Shown: piece after piece, positions 58,072-64,000 of the stretch | Numbering within the stretch: position 1 is the stretch's first letter | How the letters are laid out: every line of letters begins with the position of its first letter | Assembly: GCF_024055795.1 (NCBI RefSeq) | Contig: NZ_JAMXMY010000014.1 | Span: forward strand, 186,001 to 250,000 | Reading direction: 5' to 3' | Length of the DNA: 64,000 nucleotides | Source: Actinoallomurus purpureus | GTDB taxonomy: Bacteria > Actinomycetota > Actinomycetes > Streptosporangiales > Streptosporangiaceae | Notes under the pieces: model-generated | The model's database searches: none | Seen by the model: only the letters and a program-made list of their open reading frames with translations | Told to the model about the DNA's origin: nothing | Program-made: the position numbers and the translations under genes

Positions 58072-58776
58072 ATGCGCAAAGCATTCGTGACCTGCCTGAT
58101 CCTGCTGGTCGTCTTCGGCGGAATCGCCATCGCCGGCGATATCATCGGCCGCCGGGTCGCGCAGAACGAGATCGCCAAGAACGTCGCCGCGCAATATCAG
58201 CTCGACCACACCCCCGAGGTGTCCATCAAGGGTTTCCCGTTCCTCACCCAGGCGCTGGATGGGCGGTACGACGAGATCGACATCAATGTCGGCGAGCTGA
58301 ACGAGCAGGGTGTCCGGCTCACGGACACGATGGTCGCGCTGAAGGGCGTCACGGCGCCGATGTCGGACGCCATGAAGGGCGACTCCTCCAAGATGGTCGC
58401 CGACACGGCGACCTCCGCGGCCACCATCGGCTACGACGACGTGAACAAGGCCGCGCCGAACGGCATGAAGGTCTCGGCGCAGGGGTCCGCGCTGCAGGTG
58501 CGCGGCCCGTACAGCGTCCTGGGCGTCACACGGACCGTCACGGCGACGGTGACCGTGCAGCCGTCGGGCCGGACCATCCGCGTGGTCCCGCAGACGGTCA
58601 AGGCCGCGGGAATGTCCGTGCCGATCGGCCTGGTCCGCCAGGCCTTCACCTTCACGATGCCCGTCAAGAGCCTCCCGCTGGGCACGCGGATCAGCGACGT
58701 GCAGGTCAAGCCGGAGGGCCTGCGCGTGTCGACCACCGCGCAGAACGTCAAGCTGTCCAGCCTCAACGCCCACTGA
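58072..58776 (+). CDS. DUF2993/LmeA-like lipid-binding protein
   Basis: 234 aa. The N-terminal signal or anchor helix is AFVTCLILLVVFGGIAIAGD. The rest fits the tubular lipid-binding fold of DUF2993: VSIKGFPFLTQALDGRYDEI (the diagnostic GFPFLTQ motif) and LTDTMVALKGVTAPMSDAMK. LmeA in mycobacteria supports mannan/lipoglycan assembly in the periplasm. A similar extracytoplasmic lipid role is likely here. The ATG at 58072 follows GGGGGAGAC. Confidence 0.88.
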   Translation: MRKAFVTCLILLVVFGGIAIAGDIIGRRVAQNEIAKNVAAQYQLDHTPEVSIKGFPFLTQALDGRYDEIDINVGELNEQGVRLTDTMVALKGVTAPMSDAMKGDSSKMVADTATSAATIGYDDVNKAAPNGMKVSAQGSALQVRGPYSVLGVTRTVTATVTVQPSGRTIRVVPQTVKAAGMSVPIGLVRQAFTFTMPVKSLPLGTRISDVQVKPEGLRVSTTAQNVKLSSLNAH

Positions 58777-58844
58777 GCCCACAGGAGTTCGCGGGGGATG
58801 CCGGGGCCGGTGAACCCCGCGTCCCCCTCGTACGTGCTGAGGGT

Positions 58845-59354
58845 GTGGGACCCACTGCGGACGACCGGCTGCTCCGGGCGCTGTACGCCGAGCACGGCGG
58901 ACCGCTCCTGGGGTACGTCCTGCGGCTGACCGGCGGTGACCGCCAGCAGGCCGAGGACATCGTTCAGGAGACGCTGCTGCGTGCCTGGCGTCATCCCGGC
59001 GCGCTGGTCGGCCGCCCCGTACGGCCCTGGCTCTTCACGGTCGCCCGCAACCTCGTGGTGGACGCCCACCGGGCGCGCCGGTCACGGCCGCCCGAGACCG
59101 GAGAGGCGGCGCTGGCCGGCCTGCCGGCGGGCGACGACATCGACCGTGCCCTCGAATCGTGGACCGTCGCCGAGGCGCTGGCGGACCTCAGCTCCGAGCA
59201 CCGCTCCGTGCTGATCGAGACGTACTACCGGGGACGTTCGGTGGCCGAGACTGCGGCGGTCCTGGGAATACCGGCCGGGACGGTCAAGTCACGGACGTAC
59301 TACGCGCTGCGGGCGCTGAAACTGGCATTGGAGGAGCGGGGGTTGGCGCCATGA
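58845..59354 (+). CDS. ECF RNA polymerase sigma factor (SigL/SigK-like)
   Basis: The GTG at 58845 gives 169 aa. Sigma-2: RLLRALYAEHGGPLLGYVLR, QAEDIVQETLLRAWRHPGAL, RPWLFTVARNLVVDAHRARR. Sigma-4: ALADLSSEHRSVLIETYYRG, SVAETAAVLGIPAGTVKSRT. It overlaps the zinc-finger anti-sigma gene by 4 nt (ATGA). This is an SigL-type pair with a ZAS anti-sigma. The ribosome site is weak, so the start may vary. Confidence 0.92.
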   Translation: MGPTADDRLLRALYAEHGGPLLGYVLRLTGGDRQQAEDIVQETLLRAWRHPGALVGRPVRPWLFTVARNLVVDAHRARRSRPPETGEAALAGLPAGDDIDRALESWTVAEALADLSSEHRSVLIETYYRGRSVAETAAVLGIPAGTVKSRTYYALRALKLALEERGLAP

Positions 59355-60040
59355 CGCAGATCCGATGCGCCGAGCTACGCGCGCTGCTCGGCGTGTACGT
59401 CCTCGGCGCCATCGAGCCCGCCGAACGTGCCGTGGTCGACGCCCATCTCGCCCACTGCCGTCGGTGCCGCGACGAACTGGCGGGCCTGGCGGGCCTGCCC
59501 GCCCTGCTGGGCCGGGTGACCGAGGACCAGATCACGCAGGTGGGTCCTCCGCCGCACGAGCTGTTCGAGTCGGTGGTCGCCCGCGCCGCCGCCGAGCACC
59601 GCGCACGGAGCCGCCGGAACCGCGCGTTGCTGGCGGTGGCCGCTGCCGTCGCCCTGGTCACGGGAGGAGCGGGCGTCGCGGGCGGTCTCCGGCTCGGCGC
59701 GGATCACCCGGCCGCCACCCGTACGCCCGGCCCGGCGGTCGCCGCCGGCACGACCGTGCACGGCAGGGACGCGGCGACGGGCGTCGGCGCCCAGATCACG
59801 ATGTGGTCCAAGGAATGGGGTACGGCGTTCACGGTCCGCCTGACCGGGGCTCCGGTCGGATCCCGCTGCCACCTGGTCGCGGTCGACCGGCAGGGGCGGC
59901 GTGACGTCGCGGGAGGCTGGCAGGTGGAGTACGAGGGGTCCGCGGAGTTCTCCGGATCGTCGATGATTCCCAGGGACCGGATCGCGTCGGTGGAGGTGCG
60001 TACCGTCGACGGGAAGCGGTTGCTCAGCGTTCGGGTCTGA
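59351..60040 (+). CDS. Zinc-finger (ZAS) anti-sigma factor
   Basis: The ATG at 59351 lies in the ATGA overlap with the sigma gene; 229 aa. The N-terminal anti-sigma domain has the zinc motif His32-x3-Cys36-x2-Cys39 (DAHLAHCRRC). One membrane helix lies at about residues 92-112 (ALLAVAAAVALVTGGAGVAG). The extracytoplasmic domain (TTVHGRDAATGVGAQITMWS, FTVRLTGAPVGSRCHLVAVD) is RskA-like. It holds the sigma factor inactive until a redox or envelope signal. Confidence 0.9.
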   Translation: MTQIRCAELRALLGVYVLGAIEPAERAVVDAHLAHCRRCRDELAGLAGLPALLGRVTEDQITQVGPPPHELFESVVARAAAEHRARSRRNRALLAVAAAVALVTGGAGVAGGLRLGADHPAATRTPGPAVAAGTTVHGRDAATGVGAQITMWSKEWGTAFTVRLTGAPVGSRCHLVAVDRQGRRDVAGGWQVEYEGSAEFSGSSMIPRDRIASVEVRTVDGKRLLSVRV

Positions 60041-60085
60041 GGCGGGCGGGAATGCCGGGTGCGGTGTTCGCCTTGTGACGAGGTG

Positions 60086-60502
60086 ATGACCGGTTTCTAC
60101 GTCGCGGCGGCGGCGCTCGTCCTGGCCACGGTGTCCGGCCTGATCTGGCGGCACCGCAATGGTGTGCTGCGCGCGCGGAAGGATGACGACGTGGAGCGTC
60201 TCGACGCGGCCGAGCTCGGGGCCGACCTCGGGGACAGGGCGACCCTGGTGCAGTTCTCCTCGGCGTTCTGCGCGCCGTGCCGCGCGACCCGTCGGATCCT
60301 CGGGGAGGTGGCCGGCGTGGTCGAGGGCGTGGTCCACGTCGAGCTCGACGCGGAGGCCAACCTCGACCTCGTACGGCGGCTGAACGTCCTGCGCACCCCG
60401 ACCGTGTTCGTGCTCGACGGGTCCGGCCGGATCGTACGCCGCGGCTCCGGCCTGCCCCGCAAAGCGGACATAATCGCCGCCCTCGGCGAAGCCGTCGCCT
60501 GA
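60086..60502 (+). CDS. Membrane-anchored thioredoxin-like protein
   Basis: The ATG at 60086 (138 aa) is preceded closely by GAGGTG; an upstream ATG at 60059 lacks support. One N-terminal helix (FYVAAAALVLATVSGLIWRH) anchors a thioredoxin fold with QFSSAFCAPCRATRRILGEV (Cys62-x2-Cys65; CAPC instead of CGPC) and the cis-Pro in LRTPTVFVLDG. Helix orientation suggests a domain outside the membrane, or a cytoplasmic one if the helix is inverted. It precedes the DUF4395/sulfurtransferase operon, matching sulfur/redox work. Confidence 0.88.
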   Translation: MTGFYVAAAALVLATVSGLIWRHRNGVLRARKDDDVERLDAAELGADLGDRATLVQFSSAFCAPCRATRRILGEVAGVVEGVVHVELDAEANLDLVRRLNVLRTPTVFVLDGSGRIVRRGSGLPRKADIIAALGEAVA

Positions 60503-60541
60503 GGCGCTCAACGCTCTGCCGACTCTCCCTCCCCGGCAGCG

Positions 60542-60634
60542 GTCGGCGTCGCGGTCGCCGAGCGCCTGGGTGTGCAGGAGATCGCCACACTCGACCGGCG
60601 GCACTTCAAGCGTGGTGCGGCCCCGGCACGCTGA
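60542..60634 (+). pseudogene. C-terminal remnant of a PIN-domain (VapC-like) protein
   Basis: The frame reads VGVAVAERLGVQEIATLDRR then HFKRGAAPAR-stop. ERLGVxEIATLDRRHF is the typical end of VapC-type PIN ribonucleases. Only about 30 codons remain. It sits between the thioredoxin gene and the leader peptide. Probably a dead toxin gene. Confidence 0.6.
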
Positions 60635-60746
60635 GGCGTTCAAGATCCTTCCGTAGGGGTGTCTCCGCAGGTCGGAGATGCTCACAGGCCGAGGTTTCAC
60701 GTCTCGATGGCCGAGACGGGGTTTTACGAAGCGCGAGACGGCGCTT

Positions 60747-60752
60747 ACCATC
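60747..60752 (+). promoter_or_regulatory. Candidate -10 element for a leaderless leader peptide
   Basis: TACCAT at 60747-60752 ends 7 nt before GTG at 60759, the spacing expected if transcription begins on the start codon. No good -35 was identified. Confidence 0.4.
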
Positions 60753-60758
60753 GTGTCC

Positions 60759-60842
60759 GTGCGTTCCTGGACAGAGCTGCTGACGAAGCGACGGGCGGTC
60801 GATTTCTGCCGCGTCGCCACCGCGCTCTGTCCCGCGGCCTGA
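60759..60842 (+). CDS. Cysteine-containing leader peptide, 27 aa
   Basis: GTG at 60759 (or 60753, two codons earlier) encodes RSWTELLTKRRAVDFCRVAT then ALCPAA, stop at 60840-60842. The pattern LxxRRxVDxCRVxxALCP is that of the putative leader peptides that stand before cysteine/sulfate genes in Streptomyces and other actinomycetes. Two Cys codons would stall ribosomes when cysteine is short. It lies 56 nt before the DUF4395-sulfurtransferase-DUF1416 operon and is likely its attenuator. The start appears leaderless. It is too short for ordinary gene finding. Confidence 0.7.
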   Translation: MRSWTELLTKRRAVDFCRVATALCPAA

Positions 60843-60898
60843 GGCAGTCAAGCCCGTCCAGCCCGTCGCACCACCGCAGTCACCGGGAGCATCAGCCG

Positions 60899-61321
60899 AT
60901 GCAGGTCGACCCAAGGGGACAGCGTTTCGGCGCAACCCTCACCGCAATCGTCTTGGTCGTCGTTCTCGTGACCGGCAGTTGGTTGCTACTGGCGGCCCAG
61001 GCCGTCGTGTTCGTCGTCGGAGTCGTCTTCGGGCTCCGCAATGCCCCGTACGGCCTGATCTACCAGGCGCTCATCCGACCCCGGCTCGGCGCTCCCCGCG
61101 AGCTCGAGCCGGAGACGCCGCCCCGCTTCGCACAGGGAGTGGGGGCGGCGTTCGCCCTGATCGGGGTGTTCGGATACGCCCTGAAGGTCCCGGCACTGGG
61201 AATGACCGCGACCGCGCTCGCGTTGGTCGCGGCGGTCCTGAACGCCGCCTTCGGGGTCTGCCTGGGCTGTGAGGCTTATCTGCTGATCCGGCGGCTCGCT
61301 CCGAGGCGGGCCGCACCGTAG
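60899..61321 (+). CDS. DUF4395 membrane protein
   Basis: The ATG at 60899 (GGGAGC upstream) gives 140 aa. Four membrane helices: FGATLTAIVLVVVLVTGSWL, AQAVVFVVGVVFGLRNAPYG, FAQGVGAAFALIGVFGYALK, and ALALVAAVLNAAFGVCLGCE. The last contains the paired Cys of the family (GVCLGCEAYLL), suggesting a thiol or sulfur-transfer function. It is regularly found with thioredoxin and rhodanese genes, as here, 75 nt before the sulfurtransferase. Confidence 0.87.
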   Translation: MQVDPRGQRFGATLTAIVLVVVLVTGSWLLLAAQAVVFVVGVVFGLRNAPYGLIYQALIRPRLGAPRELEPETPPRFAQGVGAAFALIGVFGYALKVPALGMTATALALVAAVLNAAFGVCLGCEAYLLIRRLAPRRAAP

Positions 61322-61396
61322 GCCGGGTTTGTCCAACAACACGGCCATGCCACGAACACCCGAAGAACGATCCGACTCCACCAAGGAGGACCACGC

Positions 61397-62236
61397 ATGA
61401 GCCGCTCCGACGTCCTGGTCGATGCCGACTGGGTGCAGGCTCACCTCGACGACCCGGGTGTCGTCCTCGTCGAGGTCGACGAGGACACCAGCGCCTACGA
61501 GAAGGGCCACATCCGTGGCGCCGTCCGTATCGACTGGAAGACCGAACTGCAGGACCCGGTACGCCGCGACTTCGTCGACAAGACCGGGTTCCAGAACCTT
61601 CTCTCGGAGAAGGGCATCGCAGGCGACGACCTCATCATCCTCTACGGCGGCAACAACAACTGGTTCGCCGCGTACGCGTACTGGTATTTCCGGCTGTACG
61701 GCCACCAGAACGTCAAGCTGCTCGACGGCGGCCGTAAGAAGTGGGAGCTCGACTCCCGCGAGCTCGTCGAGGCGGTCCCGTCGCGGCCGAAGACCGACTA
61801 CGTCGCCCAGGAGCAGGATCTGTCGATCCGCGCCTTCCGCGACGAGGTCGTCGAGGCCATCAGCACGAAGAACCTCGTGGACGTCCGCTCGCCCGACGAG
61901 TTCTCCGGCAAGCTCCTCGCCCCCGCCCACCTGCCGCAGGAGCAGGCGCAGCGGGGTGGCCACATCCCGACCGCGCGCAACATCCCGTGGTCGAAGGCGG
62001 CCAACGACGACGGCACCTTCAAGTCCGACGACGAGCTGCAGGAGCTCTACGAAGAGGCTGGCGTCGACCTGTCGAAGCCGACCATCGCCTACTGCCGCAT
62101 CGGTGAGCGCTCGTCGCACACCTGGTTCGCCCTGCACGAGCTGCTGGGCCTGCCCGACGTGAAGAACTACGACGGTTCCTGGACCGAGTACGGCTCGCTC
62201 GTCGGCGTGCCGATCGAGCTCGGCGACGCCAAGTAG
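61397..62236 (+). CDS. Thiosulfate sulfurtransferase (tandem rhodanese)
   Basis: The ATG at 61397, with AAGGAGGACC upstream, gives 279 aa. Two rhodanese domains: an inactive one (ADWVQAHLDDPGVVLVEVDE) and an active one with the catalytic Cys233 in TIAYCRIGERSSHTWFALHE. The loop CRIGERS is typical of CysA/SseA-type enzymes of actinobacteria. It moves sulfane sulfur from thiosulfate to cyanide or a thiol acceptor. It is in an operon with DUF1416 44 nt downstream, preceded by the Cys leader. Confidence 0.94.
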   Translation: MSRSDVLVDADWVQAHLDDPGVVLVEVDEDTSAYEKGHIRGAVRIDWKTELQDPVRRDFVDKTGFQNLLSEKGIAGDDLIILYGGNNNWFAAYAYWYFRLYGHQNVKLLDGGRKKWELDSRELVEAVPSRPKTDYVAQEQDLSIRAFRDEVVEAISTKNLVDVRSPDEFSGKLLAPAHLPQEQAQRGGHIPTARNIPWSKAANDDGTFKSDDELQELYEEAGVDLSKPTIAYCRIGERSSHTWFALHELLGLPDVKNYDGSWTEYGSLVGVPIELGDAK

Positions 62237-62280
62237 CCGATCGCCGGCCACAAGGACGCGCATCACAGCAAGGAGGAACA

Positions 62281-62589
62281 ATGAGCGACAGCTGCGGAGC
62301 TCCGACCCAGACGGCGAGTCTGCCTGCCACGGTCGACCTGGCGAACGAAGCGGTCATCCAGGGCACGGTCGTGCGCGAGGGCGCCCCGGTGCCCGGGGCG
62401 TACGCGCGCCTGCTCGACGCGACGGGTGAGTTCACCGGCGAGGTCGTCACCAGCGACGAGGGGGTCTTCCGCTTCTTCGCCGCGCCCGGCGACTGGACGA
62501 TCCGCGTGCTCGCCCCGGGCGGCGTCAGCATCGACTCGCAGGTGACCGCCGAGACCGGCGAGGTCGCCAAGCTTGAGGTCGCCATCTAG
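62281..62589 (+). CDS. DUF1416 protein
   Basis: The ATG at 62281 with AAGGAGGAAC upstream gives 102 aa. A single beta-sandwich domain (VIQGTVVREGAPVPGAYARL, EVVTSDEGVFRFFAAPGDWT) resembling carboxypeptidase-regulatory or transthyretin-like folds, with one Cys near the N-terminus (SDSCGAPTQ). It nearly always follows this sulfurtransferase in actinobacteria, and the exact function is not known. It ends the operon, with a terminator 13 nt later. Confidence 0.9.
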   Translation: MSDSCGAPTQTASLPATVDLANEAVIQGTVVREGAPVPGAYARLLDATGEFTGEVVTSDEGVFRFFAAPGDWTIRVLAPGGVSIDSQVTAETGEVAKLEVAI

Positions 62590-62601
62590 CCACGGACATC
62601 A

Positions 62602-62639
62602 AGAGTCCCGCCGCCACGCTCGCGTGACGGCGGGACTCT
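62602..62639 (+). terminator. Terminator of the sulfur operon
   Basis: AGAGTCCCGCCG at 62602-62613 pairs with CGGCGGGACTCT at 62628-62639; the loop forms a further ACGC/GCGT stem. It is followed by GCTTTCC. Confidence 0.85.
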
Positions 62640-62707
62640 GCTTTCCGGGAACCGCGCGATGCTGTGCCACGTCCAATTCGACCGTGTGAGTCGTATCGGG
62701 AAGCATC

Positions 62708-63058
62708 ATGACGTCCGAGACCTTGCAGTTCATCGTCATGGTCGACGGCGATGCGGATGAGGTGGCCCTTCTCCGGTGCGTGCTGAAAAACCTCCCGGAC
62801 GCGGTTCGACTGAAGGCGCACTCGTGTGATGTCCGTGGAAACTGGCTGGAGATCTGGCAGAACGAGGACGCCGACCCGAATCTCGCCGAGAACGACGACG
62901 ATGGTTACCTTTATTACCGTTGGCGGGTCGAGTTGACGCCGATGGGCGGCACTGTCGACGAGGACCACCAGGTAGAACTCGCTCGGGCGCTCATCGGAGC
63001 ATTCGAGCGTGCCGACGGGCGCGCCGTGGTCCTGGCCAACTTCGAAGACCGTGTCTGA
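62708..63058 (+). CDS. Hypothetical acidic protein, 116 aa
   Basis: ATG at 62708, with GGGAAGC just upstream. Composition is acidic (DGDADEVALLRCVLKNLPDA, QNEDADPNLAENDDDGYLYY), with alternating beta/alpha character and no signal peptide. I do not recognise a family. Acidic single-domain proteins of this size near the next two genes could be immunity-like, but nothing proves that. Confidence 0.6.
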   Translation: MTSETLQFIVMVDGDADEVALLRCVLKNLPDAVRLKAHSCDVRGNWLEIWQNEDADPNLAENDDDGYLYYRWRVELTPMGGTVDEDHQVELARALIGAFERADGRAVVLANFEDRV

Positions 63059-63251
63059 CGGCGGCGAGAACAGCCGGAGGCGCGGTGCGTGCGATGGGCC
63101 GGGCGTCAGCGAAACGGCTCCACTCTGAGACGTCGATTCGCCGGAACGGAGGGTCCGGCCATGGACGCAGAGCGTCGAGGCGATTCACCAGCTTCGCCAT
63201 GAAGTCCCGGACCGCCCACTCGCTGTGCGGCTGGGGTAGTGCGCCTTGTCG

Positions 63252-63857
63252 TCACATACTGATGGGGGTGGGAAGGCCGGATGCGATGGCTTCGACGTGT
63301 TCACTGACGTCACCGTCATGCGAGATGGTGAGCGTTCGGCGCTCCAGCGTCGAACCTCGCAGCACGAACAGCGTCACCGCGTACCCGTTGCCGGCGGCGC
63401 TGGAGGCCGACGATCGTACGAGGGTGCGAACCCTGCCGATCACCTCGGTCAGATCCTGTTGCTCCGCCGGGGTCCGGGGCTGGGCCCATGTGATGTCATC
63501 GGCGCTGTCGACCACGCCGCTGAACTCACGCATGGACCGGGTCGTCTCGACATGAGCACGTGCCAGCGCGACGGCGATCTCGGGAGATGTGATCCTTACA
63601 CCGCTTGCCCGCAACATCGCAGAAAAAGCCTTCGGGTCCTCCGTCAGGTAGAAGACCTTCCGGTCGACCAGGCCGACATAGAAGCTCGCCCCGGCGTGGG
63701 GAAAGGACTCGAAGAGGACCAGCCGGGCACCACCGGGTAGCTGGTTTTTCGGCCTCATAATGCTCGCCGCCGGGTTCGCCGCGAGCTTTCCTTTTCCAGG
63801 AGGGCCTTTTGTGATCAGTGTGGTGCTGATCAATTGGCGAATAACGTTCAGTTCCAT
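63252..63857 (-). CDS. Hypothetical protein, 201 aa
   Basis: The ATG at 63857 has AAAGGG 7 nt upstream. No signal or membrane segment. LPGGARLVLFESFPHAGASF then YVGLVDRKVFYLTEDPKAFS suggests an alpha/beta domain, and the C-terminal part is VEAIASGLPTP-rich. It starts 13 nt after the stop of the gene at the window edge, so the two form an operon. No family is recognised. An immunity or chaperone role for the upstream product is a guess. Confidence 0.65.
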   Translation of the reverse strand: MELNVIRQLISTTLITKGPPGKGKLAANPAASIMRPKNQLPGGARLVLFESFPHAGASFYVGLVDRKVFYLTEDPKAFSAMLRASGVRITSPEIAVALARAHVETTRSMREFSGVVDSADDITWAQPRTPAEQQDLTEVIGRVRTLVRSSASSAAGNGYAVTLFVLRGSTLERRTLTISHDGDVSEHVEAIASGLPTPISM

Positions 63858-63870
63858 TTAATCCCTTTGA

Positions 63871-63999
63871 TTATGGGGTTTGGCCGTACTGCTTCAGCCA
63901 TTCATCGCAGGCGTCCCATTCATCGCCGTAGTGATCTGGATAAGGCTTTTTAGTGACCGTGCTGGTTACGCGGCCACTCTTGTATTCATCATAGACCGC
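63871..63999 (-). CDS. Hypothetical protein, C-terminal end only (cut by window edge)
   Basis: The frame is open to the edge and ends with TAA at 63871-63873. The last 42 residues read AVYDEYKSGRVTSTVTKKPY, PDHYGDEWDACDEWLKQYGQ and TP. Codon use is less GC-biased than in the neighbours. The upstream part is not in the window. The coupled arrangement with the 201-aa gene suggests a pair; a secreted toxin or effector plus partner is possible but unproved. Confidence 0.5.
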   Translation of the reverse strand, partial: AVYDEYKSGRVTSTVTKKPYPDHYGDEWDACDEWLKQYGQTP

Positions 64000-64000
64000 C

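Noticed and set aside
1-64000. tRNA/rRNA genes, CRISPR arrays, intact transposases or prophage
   Set aside because: None seen by eye. A covariance-model scan would be needed to exclude small RNA genes fully.

Overview
The window is about 64 kb of high-GC actinomycete chromosome. GTG starts are frequent, many neighbouring genes overlap by 4 nt, and the gene content (mycothiol synthase, GlnR, CU044_5270-type ECF partner, DUF1416, EccA-like AAA+ protein) is typical of filamentous Actinomycetota. The order DUF47/pit - pstBACS - mshD - glnR - ThiS-like - thioredoxin/DUF4395/sulfurtransferase/DUF1416 matches what I recall around SCO4137-SCO4165 of Streptomyces coelicolor. The accessory genes do not look like Streptomyces, and a Streptosporangiales/Thermomonosporaceae-type host is my guess, not shown by the sequence.

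Left part (1-14.2 kb): the tail of a Ser/Thr kinase, a secreted alkaline phosphatase with a possible PHO box, an MscS channel and a secreted beta-helix protein. Then comes the most unusual stretch: eight small secreted low-complexity proteins. Three (4648, 5533, 6687-) are Asn/Asp/Gln/Lys-rich and share a conserved upstream element. Five (10135-14019, minus strand) start with GTG and a near-identical signal peptide; four of these carry the core NRNNN[IV]AIARN and the fifth is a His/Arg/Phe repeat protein. Two of the five are a recent tandem duplication including their upstream DNA. A cytochrome P450 and a clan-A glycosidase sit between the two groups, next to a GH16 remnant.

14.3-22 kb (minus strand) is a tightly coupled polysaccharide operon: GT2, CelD/FemAB-like acyltransferase, GT2, polysaccharide deacetylase, a 1170-aa flippase/GT-C-like fusion, and a small membrane protein. 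Successive genes overlap by a few bases, mostly as GTGA. A broken piece of the fusion gene lies at 13.5 kb.

22-43 kb is mixed: PrmC-related methyltransferase with a structured leader, a stand-alone MurG homologue, CBM2-GH18 chitinase, LysR/SDR pair with a LysR-type box, a two-component system, SDR plus enoyl-CoA hydratase, an MpaB/DUF2236 protein, a carboxylesterase, ArfB, an AbiEi/DUF559-like gene bracketed by paired 55-bp repeats, TetR/Dabb pair, peptide deformylase, DivIVA-like protein, gamma-carbonic anhydrase, and an ECF sigma factor with a CU044_5270 partner. Several gene remnants (metallo-beta-lactamase, VOC, GNAT) mark decay points.

43-64 kb: a 1576-aa EccA/CbxX-type AAA+ protein with a repeat-rich linker, a CsoR-type repressor with its own operator, Pit/DUF47, PstSCAB with a PHO box, MshD, GlnR, a ThiS-like protein, DUF2993, an ECF sigma/anti-sigma pair, and a sulfur operon headed by a short Cys-containing leader peptide. 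The right edge has three genes I do not recognise. I saw no tRNA, rRNA, CRISPR array, intact transposase or prophage.
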